Assembly: GCA_047777475.1 (NCBI GenBank)
Contig: JBKEET010000002.1
Location: 248,001-312,000 of the forward strand
Length of the DNA: 64,000 nucleotides
Origin: Sutterella sp047777475
GTDB lineage: Bacteria; Pseudomonadota; Gammaproteobacteria; Burkholderiales; Burkholderiaceae_F
Direction: 5' to 3'
The position numbers were made by a program, and so were the translations under genes. Shown one piece after another: positions 40,212 through 48,426 of the stretch; position 1 is the first letter of the stretch; every line of letters starts with the position of its first letter. Under the pieces are notes generated by a model. That model had not been told where the DNA came from, did no database searches, and was given only the letters and a program-made list of their open reading frames with translations.

Positions 40212-40679
40212 TCAGTGCCTCGGCGCGTGCGCCCGGGCGTGCTCATGCGCTTCCTCGTGCGCCTCAGGGGCATCTTCCTCCTCGACCGGAATGATGTTGA
40301 TGCCGCCGTGCTTGATGCCGGGCTCGGCGATGAGGCCCTCGGAAATCTCGCGCACGCGCGCGTAAGGGCCGCGGATCACCACCGCCTCGGCGCAGTCGCT
40401 GTGGGTGACGTGCACGTGCATGGTCGAGATGACGAGGCCGGTGTGCTCGTGCTGCTGCTCCGTGAGGCGCATCGAGAGCTGGCGGGCGTGGTGGTTGTAG
40501 GCGTAGCTCACGACGGCCACGCACTCGCGCTCCGAGCCCTGGCGGAATTCGTCGGCGGCGAGCATCTGGCGGACCATGTCGCGGAACGCTTCGGAGCGGT
40601 TGTCGTAGCCGCGCCGGGCGATGAGCTCGTCAAAGCGCGTGGCCAGGTCGTCGTCAAGGGAAATCGTGAGGCGCTGCAT
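40212..40679 (-). CDS. nikR: Nickel-responsive regulator NikR
   Basis: NikR is a ribbon-helix-helix repressor that binds DNA when loaded with Ni2+. The 155-residue protein has the N-terminal RHH domain (MQRLTISLDDDLATRFDEL) and an ACT-type metal domain. Metal ligands corresponding to E. coli H76, H87, H89 and C95 are visible as H77 (or H79), H88, H90 and C96 (MHVHVTHSDC). The C-terminal tail is unusually histidine- and glutamate-rich (HEEAHEHARAHAPRH). No nickel transporter or hydrogenase gene is in the window. Confidence 0.92.
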   Translation of the reverse strand: MQRLTISLDDDLATRFDELIARRGYDNRSEAFRDMVRQMLAADEFRQGSERECVAVVSYAYNHHARQLSMRLTEQQHEHTGLVISTMHVHVTHSDCAEAVVIRGPYARVREISEGLIAEPGIKHGGINIIPVEEEDAPEAHEEAHEHARAHAPRH

Positions 40680-40816
40680 CGCTTAAAGATCCTGAAAAAG
40701 GTGTGACGGATCCATTGTAGCGGGGCGGTGCCGAAAATAAACCCGCCGTTCGGATAAGCCTAGGGCCGGGAGAATCCGCCCGAAGCATTAGGGAGAATTC
40801 ATAGGCTGCAGAAAAC

Positions 40817-40848
40817 AAAAAGCAGCGTGATCGCTCACGCTGCTTTTT
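40817..40848 (-). terminator. Terminator of the tRNA-Gln/Leu array
   Basis: AAAAAGCAGCGTGA and its complement TCACGCTGCTTTTT form a perfect stem at the minus-strand end of the tRNA cluster. It may also function for rightward transcription. Confidence 0.85.
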
Positions 40849-40859
40849 GTCGGACTTCC

Positions 40860-40937
40860 TGGCAGGGGTAGTAGGATTCGAACCTACGCATGACGGATTC
40901 AGAATCCGTTGCCTTAACCAGACTTGGCGATACCCCA
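40860..40937 (-). tRNA. tRNA-Gln (CUG), copy 1
   Basis: The 78-nt cloverleaf begins TGGGGTATCGCC and has anticodon loop TTCTGAA (CUG) with an encoded CCA. The acceptor 3' strand is TACCCCT-G-CCA, so position 1 faces U72 rather than A72. This U1-U72 mismatch is present in all three copies. Confidence 0.92.
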
Positions 40938-40944
40938 GTCATCC

Positions 40945-41029
40945 TGGTGCGGTCGGAGAGACTCGAACTCTCATGACTTTCGCCACAGCCACCTCAAGGC
41001 TGCGCGTCTACCAATTTCGCCACGACCGC
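40945..41029 (-). tRNA. tRNA-Leu (GAG), copy 1
   Basis: The 85-nt class II tRNA begins GCGGTCGTGGCGAAATTGG and has anticodon loop TTGAGGT (GAG), T-loop GTTCGAGTC and an encoded CCA. Confidence 0.93.
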
Positions 41030-41118
41030 GAAATGCTCTCAGCGCTGATTTCTGCGCCCGGAGGCGCGGCAGTCTCCGCCGGGCCGCTGAGTGCCCGGCA
41101 GGGTGCCTGAGGATGACG

Positions 41119-41196
41119 TGGCAGGGGTAGTAGGATTCGAACCTACGCATGACGGATTCAGAATCCGTTGCCTTAACCAGACTTGGCGATACCCCA
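41119..41196 (-). tRNA. tRNA-Gln (CUG), copy 2
   Basis: Same sequence as copy 1, including U1-U72. It belongs to the second unit of a tandem triplication. Confidence 0.92.
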
Positions 41197-41203
41197 GTCA
41201 TCT

Positions 41204-41288
41204 TGGTGCGGTCGGAGAGACTCGAACTCTCATGACTTTCGCCACAGCCACCTCAAGGCTGCGCGTCTACCAATTTCGCCACGACCGC
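41204..41288 (-). tRNA. tRNA-Leu (GAG), copy 2
   Basis: Same sequence as tRNA-Leu (GAG) copy 1, 7 bp from the tRNA-Gln of its unit. Confidence 0.93.
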
Positions 41289-41375
41289 GAATTGTTCTCA
41301 GCGATTAGCTTAGCGCAAAAGCGCGGCATTGTCTGCGGGGCCGCTGAGCGCCCCGGCAGGATGCCTTTGAATGAT

Positions 41376-41453
41376 TGGCAGGGGTAGTAGGATTCGAACC
41401 TACGCATGACGGATTCAGAATCCGTTGCCTTAACCAGACTTGGCGATACCCCA
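41376..41453 (-). tRNA. tRNA-Gln (CUG), copy 3
   Basis: Same sequence as copies 1 and 2. The repeat period is 259 then 257 bp. Confidence 0.92.
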
Positions 41454-41460
41454 GTCATTC

Positions 41461-41545
41461 TGGTGCGGTCGGAGAGACTCGAACTCTCATGACTTTCGCC
41501 ACAGCCACCTCAAGGCTGCGCGTCTACCAATTTCGCCACGACCGC
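41461..41545 (-). tRNA. tRNA-Leu (GAG), copy 3
   Basis: Same sequence as the other two copies. It is the copy nearest to secG, the usual place of a tRNA-Leu in tpiA-secG-tRNA-nuo gene order. Confidence 0.93.
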
Positions 41546-41606
41546 GAATTGTTTCCTGCGTTCCGGCCGTATTCAGATGATACCGCCGTTGCGAAGAGTG
41601 CCGATT

Positions 41607-41975
41607 TTAGCGCGGAATTTCCTTGCTGGGCGTTTCGGCGGGCTGTTCGGCAGGCTTCGTACCCTGTTCTTGGGATGCCACCGGCTGCTCGACCGTGCTC
41701 AGAACGCCGCCCGTGGGCTGCGCGGGACGCTTGCTGAAAGCGCCCGAGGCGAGCGTCAGAGCGAGCGTGGAGCAGAAGAAAATCGTCGCCGCGACGGCCG
41801 TCGAGCGCGACAGGAAGTTCGCGCTGCCGGCGGCGCCGAAGAGCGAGCCGGAGGCGCCGGCACCGAAGGCCGCGCCGAGGTCGGCGCCTTTGCCGTGCTG
41901 CATGAGCACGAGCACGATCACCACGACAGCCGAGATGATCTGCAGAACGAGGGCGATGCTGAGAAGGAAATGCAT
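41607..41975 (-). CDS. secG: Preprotein translocase subunit SecG
   Basis: SecG is the small third subunit of the SecYEG channel. The 122-residue protein has two membrane helices (about residues 4-22 and 55-75). Between them is the conserved LMQHGKGADLGAAFGAG cytoplasmic loop, followed by GSANFLSRSTAVAATIFF. A proline- and glutamine-rich tail of about 45 residues extends the C-terminus. It lies 25 bp after tpiA. Confidence 0.95.
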   Translation of the reverse strand: MHFLLSIALVLQIISAVVVIVLVLMQHGKGADLGAAFGAGASGSLFGAAGSANFLSRSTAVAATIFFCSTLALTLASGAFSKRPAQPTGGVLSTVEQPVASQEQGTKPAEQPAETPSKEIPR

Positions 41976-42000
41976 GGTTGAAACCTAAATGTATGGAAAA

Positions 42001-42759
42001 TCAGTTCGCGCGGGCAGCTGCGCAGATGGCGTGGAAGCTGTCCGCCTGAAGCGAGGCGCCTCCGATGAGGCCGCCGTCGATGTCGGGCTGGGCGAAAAGC
42101 GCCGCCGCGTTCGCGGGCTTGACGCTGCCGCCGTAGAGAATCGGAAGGTCGGCCGCAGCGCCGGCGTCGCGGCGCGAAACGGCCGCACGCAGCGCGGCGT
42201 GCACTTCCTGCGCGGTCTCGGGCGTCGCGGTGCGGCCCGTGCCGATGGCCCAGACGGGCTCGTAGGCGACGGCGGCGAGCGCCGACGGGGCCACGCGCGA
42301 AAGCACGGCCTCGAGCTGCGCGGTGACGGTGCCGATCGTGCGGCCCGCCTCGCGCTCGGCGAGCGTCTCGCCCACGCAGAGAACGGCGGGGATGCCGGCC
42401 TTGGCGAGCGCCTCGGCCTGGGCGGCGACGTCATCGTTCGTCTCGTGCCAGAGCGAGCGGCGCTCGGAGTGTCCGATGATGCAGAGCGTCACGCCGATGT
42501 CCCGGAGCATGTCCGCGGAGACTTCGCCCGTGAAGGCGCCCGCGGCATGGGCGGAGACCGTCTCGGCTCCCACCGCGACGCCGGTGCCTTCAAAGGCCCT
42601 GACGAGCTGCGGCAGGTAGACGAACGGAGCGCAGACGGCGCAGCGGCACTCGCCCGCCGCGCGCAGGCTGAGAAAACGCGCGGCCCATGCTTCGGCGTCG
42701 GCCGAAGAGCCGTTCATTTTCCAGTTGGCGATGACATACGGTGTGCGCAAGGCTCTCAT
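42001..42759 (-). CDS. tpiA: Triosephosphate isomerase
   Basis: TpiA interconverts dihydroxyacetone phosphate and glyceraldehyde 3-phosphate. The 252-residue TIM barrel has the catalytic lysine in ANWKMNG, histidine in IIGHSERR, glutamate in AYEPVWAIGTG and the phosphate loop YGGSVKP. It forms a likely operon with secG. Confidence 0.96.
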   Translation of the reverse strand: MRALRTPYVIANWKMNGSSADAEAWAARFLSLRAAGECRCAVCAPFVYLPQLVRAFEGTGVAVGAETVSAHAAGAFTGEVSADMLRDIGVTLCIIGHSERRSLWHETNDDVAAQAEALAKAGIPAVLCVGETLAEREAGRTIGTVTAQLEAVLSRVAPSALAAVAYEPVWAIGTGRTATPETAQEVHAALRAAVSRRDAGAAADLPILYGGSVKPANAAALFAQPDIDGGLIGGASLQADSFHAICAAARAN

Positions 42760-43072
42760 CCTAAAAAAGAGTGCATGGCGGCTTCCGCTTCCCTGCCGGG
42801 AAGGGGGAGCCTAAATTTCGCATTTTATACGGTTTTGCCCCTCGCATCAAAGTGTAAAAGGGCTTTGCCCGCTCAGCGATGATGCGGCCGGCAGATGAAG
42901 GGCCGCTTATGGAATCCGGTTTTCTCTTTTATGTGCGTCATTCGGGAAAAATGGGCAAATTTTTGCCTTGAATGCCGACAGTTTTCTTCCGCGGCTGAGC
43001 AAAAATAAAAAGCGAAGAGTGCAAGCTCGGGGTGCACTTGATTCATCGGCCTTAAAACGGTTGAGGATTGCT

Positions 43073-43531
43073 ATGAAGAGAAGAACTTTTTTGAAGGCCC
43101 TGGCGGGCTTTGCCGGCGGCATAGAGGGCCTTGCCCTGATGCCGCAGGCGTCCGCGGCCGAAGGAGCTAAGAAAATGATGAAAGGCACCCTGGTGATCGA
43201 AGCGGGCGGAAAGACTTTCCGCGCCAAGCTCGAAGACAACGCGACGGCGCGCGCCCTGGCAAAGCGCCTGCCCATGACGATCGATTTCGAAGACCTCTAT
43301 TCGCGCGAGCTCTGCTCGTTCCTCAAGGAAGCGCTTCCGGCCGAGGAGGTGAAGCGGCGCGGCTATGAAGTGGGCGAAATCATTTACTGGCCGCCGCAGC
43401 GCTGCTTGGTGTTCCTCTATGCCCAGAACGGCGAGCACTTCGGCATGCAGTCGGTCGGACGCATTGACGCGGCCGACGTCGCCTCGCTTCCGAAGAGGAA
43501 TTTCAAGGCGACGCTGCGCTTTGAGCCGTAG
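43073..43531 (+). CDS. Exported cyclophilin-like domain protein
   Basis: This 152-residue protein starts MKRRTFLKALAGFAGG, a twin-arginine-type signal with an RRTFLK core, cleaved probably near QASAA. The remainder resembles the bacterial cyclophilin-like fold family: an FRAKLEDNATARALAKRLP strand-helix, a GEIIYWPPQRCLVFLYA core and a SVGRID end. It is therefore probably a periplasmic small-molecule- or protein-binding domain rather than a proven isomerase. The shorter start at 43073 is chosen because it begins with the export signal. It has no clear operon partner. Confidence 0.72.
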   Translation: MKRRTFLKALAGFAGGIEGLALMPQASAAEGAKKMMKGTLVIEAGGKTFRAKLEDNATARALAKRLPMTIDFEDLYSRELCSFLKEALPAEEVKRRGYEVGEIIYWPPQRCLVFLYAQNGEHFGMQSVGRIDAADVASLPKRNFKATLRFEP

Positions 43532-43586
43532 TCCGGCTCTGCAGGGCTTCGGGCAAAGCGCGCTTTGCCCGGTCCCGAAATACATG

Positions 43587-43620
43587 AAACCCGGCACGCC
43601 GCAGGGCGGTGCCGGGTTTT
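43587..43620. terminator. Terminator between the cyclophilin-like gene and pnp
   Basis: CCCGGCACGCC and GGCGGTGCCGGG arms are followed by TTTTC on the plus strand, with AAA on the other side. It serves the converging cyclophilin-like gene and pnp. Confidence 0.8.
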
Positions 43621-43675
43621 CTGTTCTCCGTGATGAGAGCGGGGCGCTTTTCAGCGCTCCGCTTCTTCCTGGGGA

Positions 43676-45805
43676 TTACGCTTCCGTGCGGTCGCTGTTT
43701 TCCTTCAGGAGCGCCTTCATGGAGAGGCGGACGCGGCCCTTCTCATCGGCCTCGATCACCTTGACGCGGACCTTCTGGCCTTCCTTCAGGTAGTCGGAGA
43801 CCTTGTTGACGCGCTCGTTGGCGATCTGGCTGATGTGCAGCAGGCCGTCCTTGCCGGGCAGCAGCTGGACGATGGCGCCGAAGTCGAGCAGGCGCTGGAC
43901 CGTGCCTTCGTAAACCTGGCCGACCTCGACCTTCGCCGTGATCTCTTCGATGCGGCGGCGGGCCTCGGCGACGCGGTTCATGTCGGGGCTGGCGATCGTC
44001 ACCGTGCCGTCTTCCTCGATGTCGATCGAGGTGTCGGTTTCTTCGGTGAGCGCACGGATCGTGGCGCCGCCCTTGCCGATGACATCGCGGATCTGGTCGG
44101 TGTCGATCTTGAAGGACACCATGCGCGGCGCGTAGTTGGAGAGCTCGTGGGCACCGCCGCCGGCCATCTCGTGCATCTTGCCGAGGATGTGGAGGCGGCC
44201 CTCATGAGCCTGGGCGAGAGCGGCCTGCATGATCTCGGCGGTGATGCCTTCGATCTTGATGTCCATCTGCAGGGCGGTCACGCCGTCGGCCGTGCCGGCG
44301 ACCTTGAAGTCCATGTCGCCGAGGTGGTCCTCGTCGCCGAGGATGTCGGTGAGCACCGCGAACTTGTTGCCTTCCTTGATGAGGCCCATGGCGACGCCGG
44401 CGACGTAGTCCTTGAGGGGCACGCCCGCATCGAGCATCGACAGGCAGCCGCCGCAGACGGAGGCCATCGAGGAGGAGCCGTTCGACTCGCAGATCTCGGA
44501 GACCACGCGGATCGTGTACTGGAATTCTTCAGGAGAAGGCAGAACGGCCTTCAGGGCGCGCTTGGCAAGGCGGCCGTGGCCGATCTCGCGGCGCTTCGGG
44601 CTGCCGACGCGGCCCGTTTCGCCCGTGGCGAACGGGGGCATGTTGTAGTGCAGCATGAAGCGCTCGCGCGTCTCGCCGCAGAGGCCGTCGATGATCTGCT
44701 CGTCCTGCTTCGTGCCGAGCGTCGTGACCACGAGGGCCTGCGTCTCGCCGCGGGTGAAGAGCGCGGAGCCGTGGGCGCGCGGCAGCACGCCCTGGCGGAT
44801 TTCGATCGGGCGCACCGTGCGGGTGTCGCGGCCGTCGATGCGCGGCTCGCCGTTGAGAATGCGGGAGCGCACGTGATGGGCTTCCATCTTGAAGAGGATG
44901 CCGTGAACTTCGTTGGGGTCGGGGGCTTCGGTGCCGGCGGCCTCGGCGTCGGCGGCGAGCTGGGCGTCAACCTTCTCATAGAGGTTGCGCAGCAGTTCGC
45001 TGCGGGCCTGCTTGGCGCGGATGTTGTAGGCCTCGACGATGCCGTTGCCGACGATTTCCTTGATGCGGTTGATGAGCGCGGTGTCCTCCGCGGGCGGCTG
45101 CCAGTCCCAGGCGGGCTTGCCGGCTTCGGCGACGAGCTCGTTGATGGCCTTGATGCAGACCTGCATGCTGCGCTGGCCGAACATCACGGCGTCGAGCATC
45201 GTCTTCTCGGGAAGAATGTCGGCTTCGGACTCGACCATCAGCACGGCGCGCTCGGTGCCGGCGACGACGAGGTCGAGGCGGGAGTGCTTGAGCTGCTCGG
45301 TGGTGGGGTTGAGAACGAACTGGTCGTTGATGTAGCCGACGCGGCAGCCGGCGATCGGGCCCTTGAAGGGGATGCCGGAGAGCGACAGGGCGGCGGAAGC
45401 GCCGATCATGGACGGAATGTCCGGATCAACCATCGGGTCGGCGGAGAGCACGTGAATGATCACCTGCACTTCGTTGAAGAAGCCGTCCGGGAAGAGCGGG
45501 CGGATCGGACGGTCAATGAGGCGGGAGGTGAGCGTTTCCTTCTCGGAGGGACGGCCCTCGCGCTTGAAGAAGCCGCCCGGGATGCGGCCCGCGGCGTAGG
45601 TCTTCTCGATGTAGTCGACGGTGAGCGGGAAGAAGTCCTGGCCGGGCTTGGTTTCCTTCTTGGCGACGACCGTGGCGAGAATCACGGTGTCGTCCATCTG
45701 GACAACGCAGGCGCCGGTGGCCTGGCGGGCCAGCTCGCCGGTGGTGAGCGTGACGTCGTGGTCGCCGTAGCGGAAGGACTTGGACACTTTGTGGAACATG
45801 GACAT
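43676..45805 (-). CDS. pnp: Polyribonucleotide nucleotidyltransferase (PNPase)
   Basis: PNPase degrades RNA 3' to 5' by phosphorolysis. The 709-residue product has two RNase PH-type domains, including GTKQDEQIIDGLCGETRERF. These are followed by a KH domain (IRDVIGKGGATIRALTEET) and an S1 domain (GQVYEGTVQRLLDFGAIVQL). It lies 249 bp downstream of rpsO, the classic rpsO-pnp pair. The start at 45805 (MSMFHKVSK) has AGGAAA upstream. Confidence 0.97.
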   Translation of the reverse strand: MSMFHKVSKSFRYGDHDVTLTTGELARQATGACVVQMDDTVILATVVAKKETKPGQDFFPLTVDYIEKTYAAGRIPGGFFKREGRPSEKETLTSRLIDRPIRPLFPDGFFNEVQVIIHVLSADPMVDPDIPSMIGASAALSLSGIPFKGPIAGCRVGYINDQFVLNPTTEQLKHSRLDLVVAGTERAVLMVESEADILPEKTMLDAVMFGQRSMQVCIKAINELVAEAGKPAWDWQPPAEDTALINRIKEIVGNGIVEAYNIRAKQARSELLRNLYEKVDAQLAADAEAAGTEAPDPNEVHGILFKMEAHHVRSRILNGEPRIDGRDTRTVRPIEIRQGVLPRAHGSALFTRGETQALVVTTLGTKQDEQIIDGLCGETRERFMLHYNMPPFATGETGRVGSPKRREIGHGRLAKRALKAVLPSPEEFQYTIRVVSEICESNGSSSMASVCGGCLSMLDAGVPLKDYVAGVAMGLIKEGNKFAVLTDILGDEDHLGDMDFKVAGTADGVTALQMDIKIEGITAEIMQAALAQAHEGRLHILGKMHEMAGGGAHELSNYAPRMVSFKIDTDQIRDVIGKGGATIRALTEETDTSIDIEEDGTVTIASPDMNRVAEARRRIEEITAKVEVGQVYEGTVQRLLDFGAIVQLLPGKDGLLHISQIANERVNKVSDYLKEGQKVRVKVIEADEKGRVRLSMKALLKENSDRTEA

Positions 45806-46007
45806 TGTGCTGTTTCCTTACAGGTTAAAAAGTGTCGCCGCTGACGTTTGTTTCAATCGTTTGCCCGGGCGTCCGAGGAAGCTTCGGAGGCTTCCCGGCA
45901 CGCTGCGGCATCAGCTTTCGGACCTTTCAAAAGCTCATGTCGCAACGCGTATGGCCGTGCGGGCAGAAAAAAGAAAGGCGTCAACGAACGACGGATGGCT
46001 GAATGCG

Positions 46008-46037
46008 ACGACGGCCTGTCGCTTGGGCAGGCCGTTG
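46008..46037 (-). terminator. Hairpin in the rpsO-pnp spacer
   Basis: ACGGCCTG and CAGGCCGT arms lie just downstream of rpsO. In rpsO-pnp operons such hairpins act as partial terminators and RNase III processing sites; here that role is inferred from position. Confidence 0.55.
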
Positions 46038-46054
46038 TCTGAAATGATTCCAGC

Positions 46055-46321
46055 TTACTTGCGCAGGTTGAGCTGTTCGATCAGCTTGCGGTAAGCGTTG
46101 AGATCGGTGCGCTTGAGGTAGTCAAGCAGCTTGCGGCGGCGGGACACCATGCGAAGCAGGCCGCGGCGGGAGTGATGATCCTTGGCGTGAACCTTGAAGT
46201 GCTCCGTCAGGTGCTCGATGCGGGCGGTCAGAAGGGCCACCTGGACCTCGGGAGAACCCGTGTCGCCTTCGGCGCGCTGATACTTGGCAACGATTTCCTT
46301 TTTCGTCATTTCAACAGACAT
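46055..46321 (-). CDS. rpsO: 30S ribosomal protein S15
   Basis: S15 binds the central domain of 16S rRNA early in assembly. The 88-residue product has GDTGSPEVQVALLTARIEHL and KDHHSRRGLLRMVSRRRKLL, both invariant family segments. MSVEMTKKE at the N-terminus follows an ATG at 46321. Confidence 0.97.
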   Translation of the reverse strand: MSVEMTKKEIVAKYQRAEGDTGSPEVQVALLTARIEHLTEHFKVHAKDHHSRRGLLRMVSRRRKLLDYLKRTDLNAYRKLIEQLNLRK

Positions 46322-46464
46322 TTGTTTTCCTAAAGAAGAAAATAAGTGGACTTGCGGACACGAGCGTTGAGACTCGAGCCGTGAAAGTCGTGATTTTACT
46401 AAGACACGGGCGCGAGCGCAAGTGACAAACGCCCTTTTTGAGCGCCTTTCTCAGGCCGACAAAA

Positions 46465-46496
46465 AAGCCTTCCGCCGCGGCGGAAGGCCTTTTGCG
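46465..46496 (-). terminator. Terminator for the amino-acid ABC permease gene
   Basis: AAGCCTTCCGCC and GGCGGAAGGCCTT arms with flanking A and T runs sit immediately after the permease gene. Confidence 0.85.
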
Positions 46497-46514
46497 CAGA
46501 AGCGTCCAGACCGC

Positions 46515-47180
46515 TTACTGCTGGTCGGAGATCTGGTAGCGCTTCTCGAGCCAGCTGATGAGGCGCGTGATCGTGAGCGTCATGATCAGGTAGAGGAGGG
46601 CGACGGTCGTCCAAATCTCCATCGTGCCGTACGACTCGGCGATGATGAGCTGGCCGGAGCGGGTGAGCTCTTCGAAGCCGATCACGGACACCAGCGAGGA
46701 GTCCTTCAGCATGGCGATGAATTCGTTGCCGAGCGGCGGAATGATGCGCTTGAAAGCCTGCGGCAGCACGATATAGCGCATCGTCTGCGCCTTCGTCATG
46801 CCGAGCGAGAGGCCGGCGCGCGTCTGGTTGATGTCGATGGACTGGATGCCCGCGCGGAAAATCTCCGCCACGTAAGCGCCCGAATTGATCGAGCAGGCCG
46901 CCACCGCAGCCACGTAAGGATCGACGCGGTGCCCGATGAGGTTCGGCAGCGCGAAGTAAATGATGAAGATCTGAATCAGGAGCGGGGTGCCGCGGATGAC
47001 GTCAACGTAGACTTTGGCGGGAATGCGCAGCAGGGGCGTTTTGGCGAGCTCGGCGAGGCCGGTGAAAAGACCGATGACGAGGCCGAGGCCGACGGCCATG
47101 GCCGTAATTTCCAACGTGACGCCGGCGCCCTTGAGAAGCAGCGGAAGGCTGTGCAGGATCAGGGAAAAGTCAAACTCCAT
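46515..47180 (-). CDS. Polar amino acid ABC transporter permease (GlnP/HisM type)
   Basis: This 221-residue inner-membrane permease of the polar amino-acid uptake family has about five membrane helices. The EAA-loop region reads AGLSLGMTKAQTMRYIVLPQA, and VIRGTPLLIQIF is the typical N-proximal motif. It lies downstream of two periplasmic binding-protein genes on the same strand. No ATP-binding subunit is encoded in the window, so the system must borrow one from elsewhere. Substrate cannot be told; glutamine, cystine or another polar amino acid is possible. Confidence 0.9.
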   Translation of the reverse strand: MEFDFSLILHSLPLLLKGAGVTLEITAMAVGLGLVIGLFTGLAELAKTPLLRIPAKVYVDVIRGTPLLIQIFIIYFALPNLIGHRVDPYVAAVAACSINSGAYVAEIFRAGIQSIDINQTRAGLSLGMTKAQTMRYIVLPQAFKRIIPPLGNEFIAMLKDSSLVSVIGFEELTRSGQLIIAESYGTMEIWTTVALLYLIMTLTITRLISWLEKRYQISDQQ

Positions 47181-47392
47181 CGTTTCGTAAGTCCTTACGT
47201 GACCTCGGGGCGCTGCGCATCGGTGCGGCGGATGTCACCCCTGACAAAAATTTTTGCAATTGTAACGGCAAATGCGCCACCCGTGCGAGCGCGGATGACG
47301 CAGAAAATCGTAACCGCCCGCGGGAACCGGGGCTGCGCAGCGGCCAGAAGGCCGCTGCGCCCCGCCGGCAGAGGGCGGGCGCCGCTGCGGGA

Positions 47393-48166
47393 TCAGTTCT
47401 TACCGAACCATTTTTCACTGATCTTGCCGTAGCGCCCGTCGTCCTTGATCTTCTTGAGCGCGGCGTTCACCTTGCCCTGAAGATCCGTGGAACTCTTGTC
47501 GAAGACGAAAGCGAAATCGTCCGCGGTGTAGGTCTCGGGCAGCTGCACCATCTTCTCAGCGAGCTTGGGCTGCTGCGTGAGGATGTACGAGGTGACCGGA
47601 CGGTCGTTGATCACGGCGTAGCTGCCGCCGATCGACATGTCAAGGAGCGCTTCGCCGGCCGAGTTGAACTTGACCACCTTGGCACCCTTGACCTTCATGG
47701 CGGCCGCCTGGCTCGTCGTGCCGAGCTGCACGCCGATCTTCTTGCCTTCAAGGTCCTTCATGCTCTTGATCTTCCCGGCGTTTTCCTTCATCGTCGTGAT
47801 CGAGAGGCCCGACTTGTAGAAGGGATCCGAGAAGAGCACGTGCTTCTTGCGCTCCTCGGTGACCGAGAAGCCGGCGGCGCCCATCTGGACGGTCTTGGAG
47901 CGGATGGCCGGGATGATGGCGTCGAAGCCCATCACCTGCCACTCGATCTTGGCGCCGAGTTCCTTGGCGATCTCGTTGACGAGGTCCACCTCGAAGCCCG
48001 TGAGCTGGTTGGTTTCCGTCTTCACGAACTCAAACGGCGGGAAGGTCGGCTCGGTCGCCACGCGGAGCGTCTGCTCAGCAGCGGCGCCCTGGGAGCCCGC
48101 AAGCAGCGCGGCGCCGGCGGCCGCGGAGAGCACGATGTTTTTCAGAGTAGAAAACGTCTTGAACAT
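47393..48166 (-). CDS. Periplasmic amino-acid-binding protein 1
   Basis: This 257-residue extracellular solute-binding protein of family 3 has an N-terminal signal peptide (FSTLKNIVLSAAAGAALLAG, cleavage near GAAAE). The start of the mature lobe is LRVATEPTFPPFEF, followed by FEVDLVNEIAKEL and VQMGAAGFSVTEER. It shows the GlnH/FliY fold and paralogy to the binding protein encoded next. It is probably the binding subunit for the permease 212 bp downstream. Confidence 0.88.
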   Translation of the reverse strand: MFKTFSTLKNIVLSAAAGAALLAGSQGAAAEQTLRVATEPTFPPFEFVKTETNQLTGFEVDLVNEIAKELGAKIEWQVMGFDAIIPAIRSKTVQMGAAGFSVTEERKKHVLFSDPFYKSGLSITTMKENAGKIKSMKDLEGKKIGVQLGTTSQAAAMKVKGAKVVKFNSAGEALLDMSIGGSYAVINDRPVTSYILTQQPKLAEKMVQLPETYTADDFAFVFDKSSTDLQGKVNAALKKIKDDGRYGKISEKWFGKN

Positions 48167-48426
48167 GATTTTTTTTAACTTCCGAGTTAAGCAGTTCTTT
48201 TATAAAAGGCTCAATCCGCCCGCAGAGCTGCGGCGAGCCTCGTCTTTTGCCGGCCGGGGTTTCCAGAGGGATGTGCTCCCGGATGAAAAACCGACCTTCT
48301 CGGCCGGCGCCGAAAAGGGTGCCGGGGTTTGGCGGCCGCTTGCGCGGCCGCGGAAGGCGCCGCGGACTCCGGACCGGAGAGTCCGCGTTTATTCAAGTTA
48401 AAGACGATGGGATGAAGAAGCGGCGG

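Noticed and set aside
40847..41737. Repeated ORFs reading VGFEPTHDGFRIRCLNQTW across the tRNA cluster
   Set aside because: They are translations of tRNA genes and their linkers; similar artefacts occur over the tRNA-Gly genes.
43835..45844. 669-codon plus-strand frame over pnp
   Set aside because: Antisense shadow of PNPase with biased composition.
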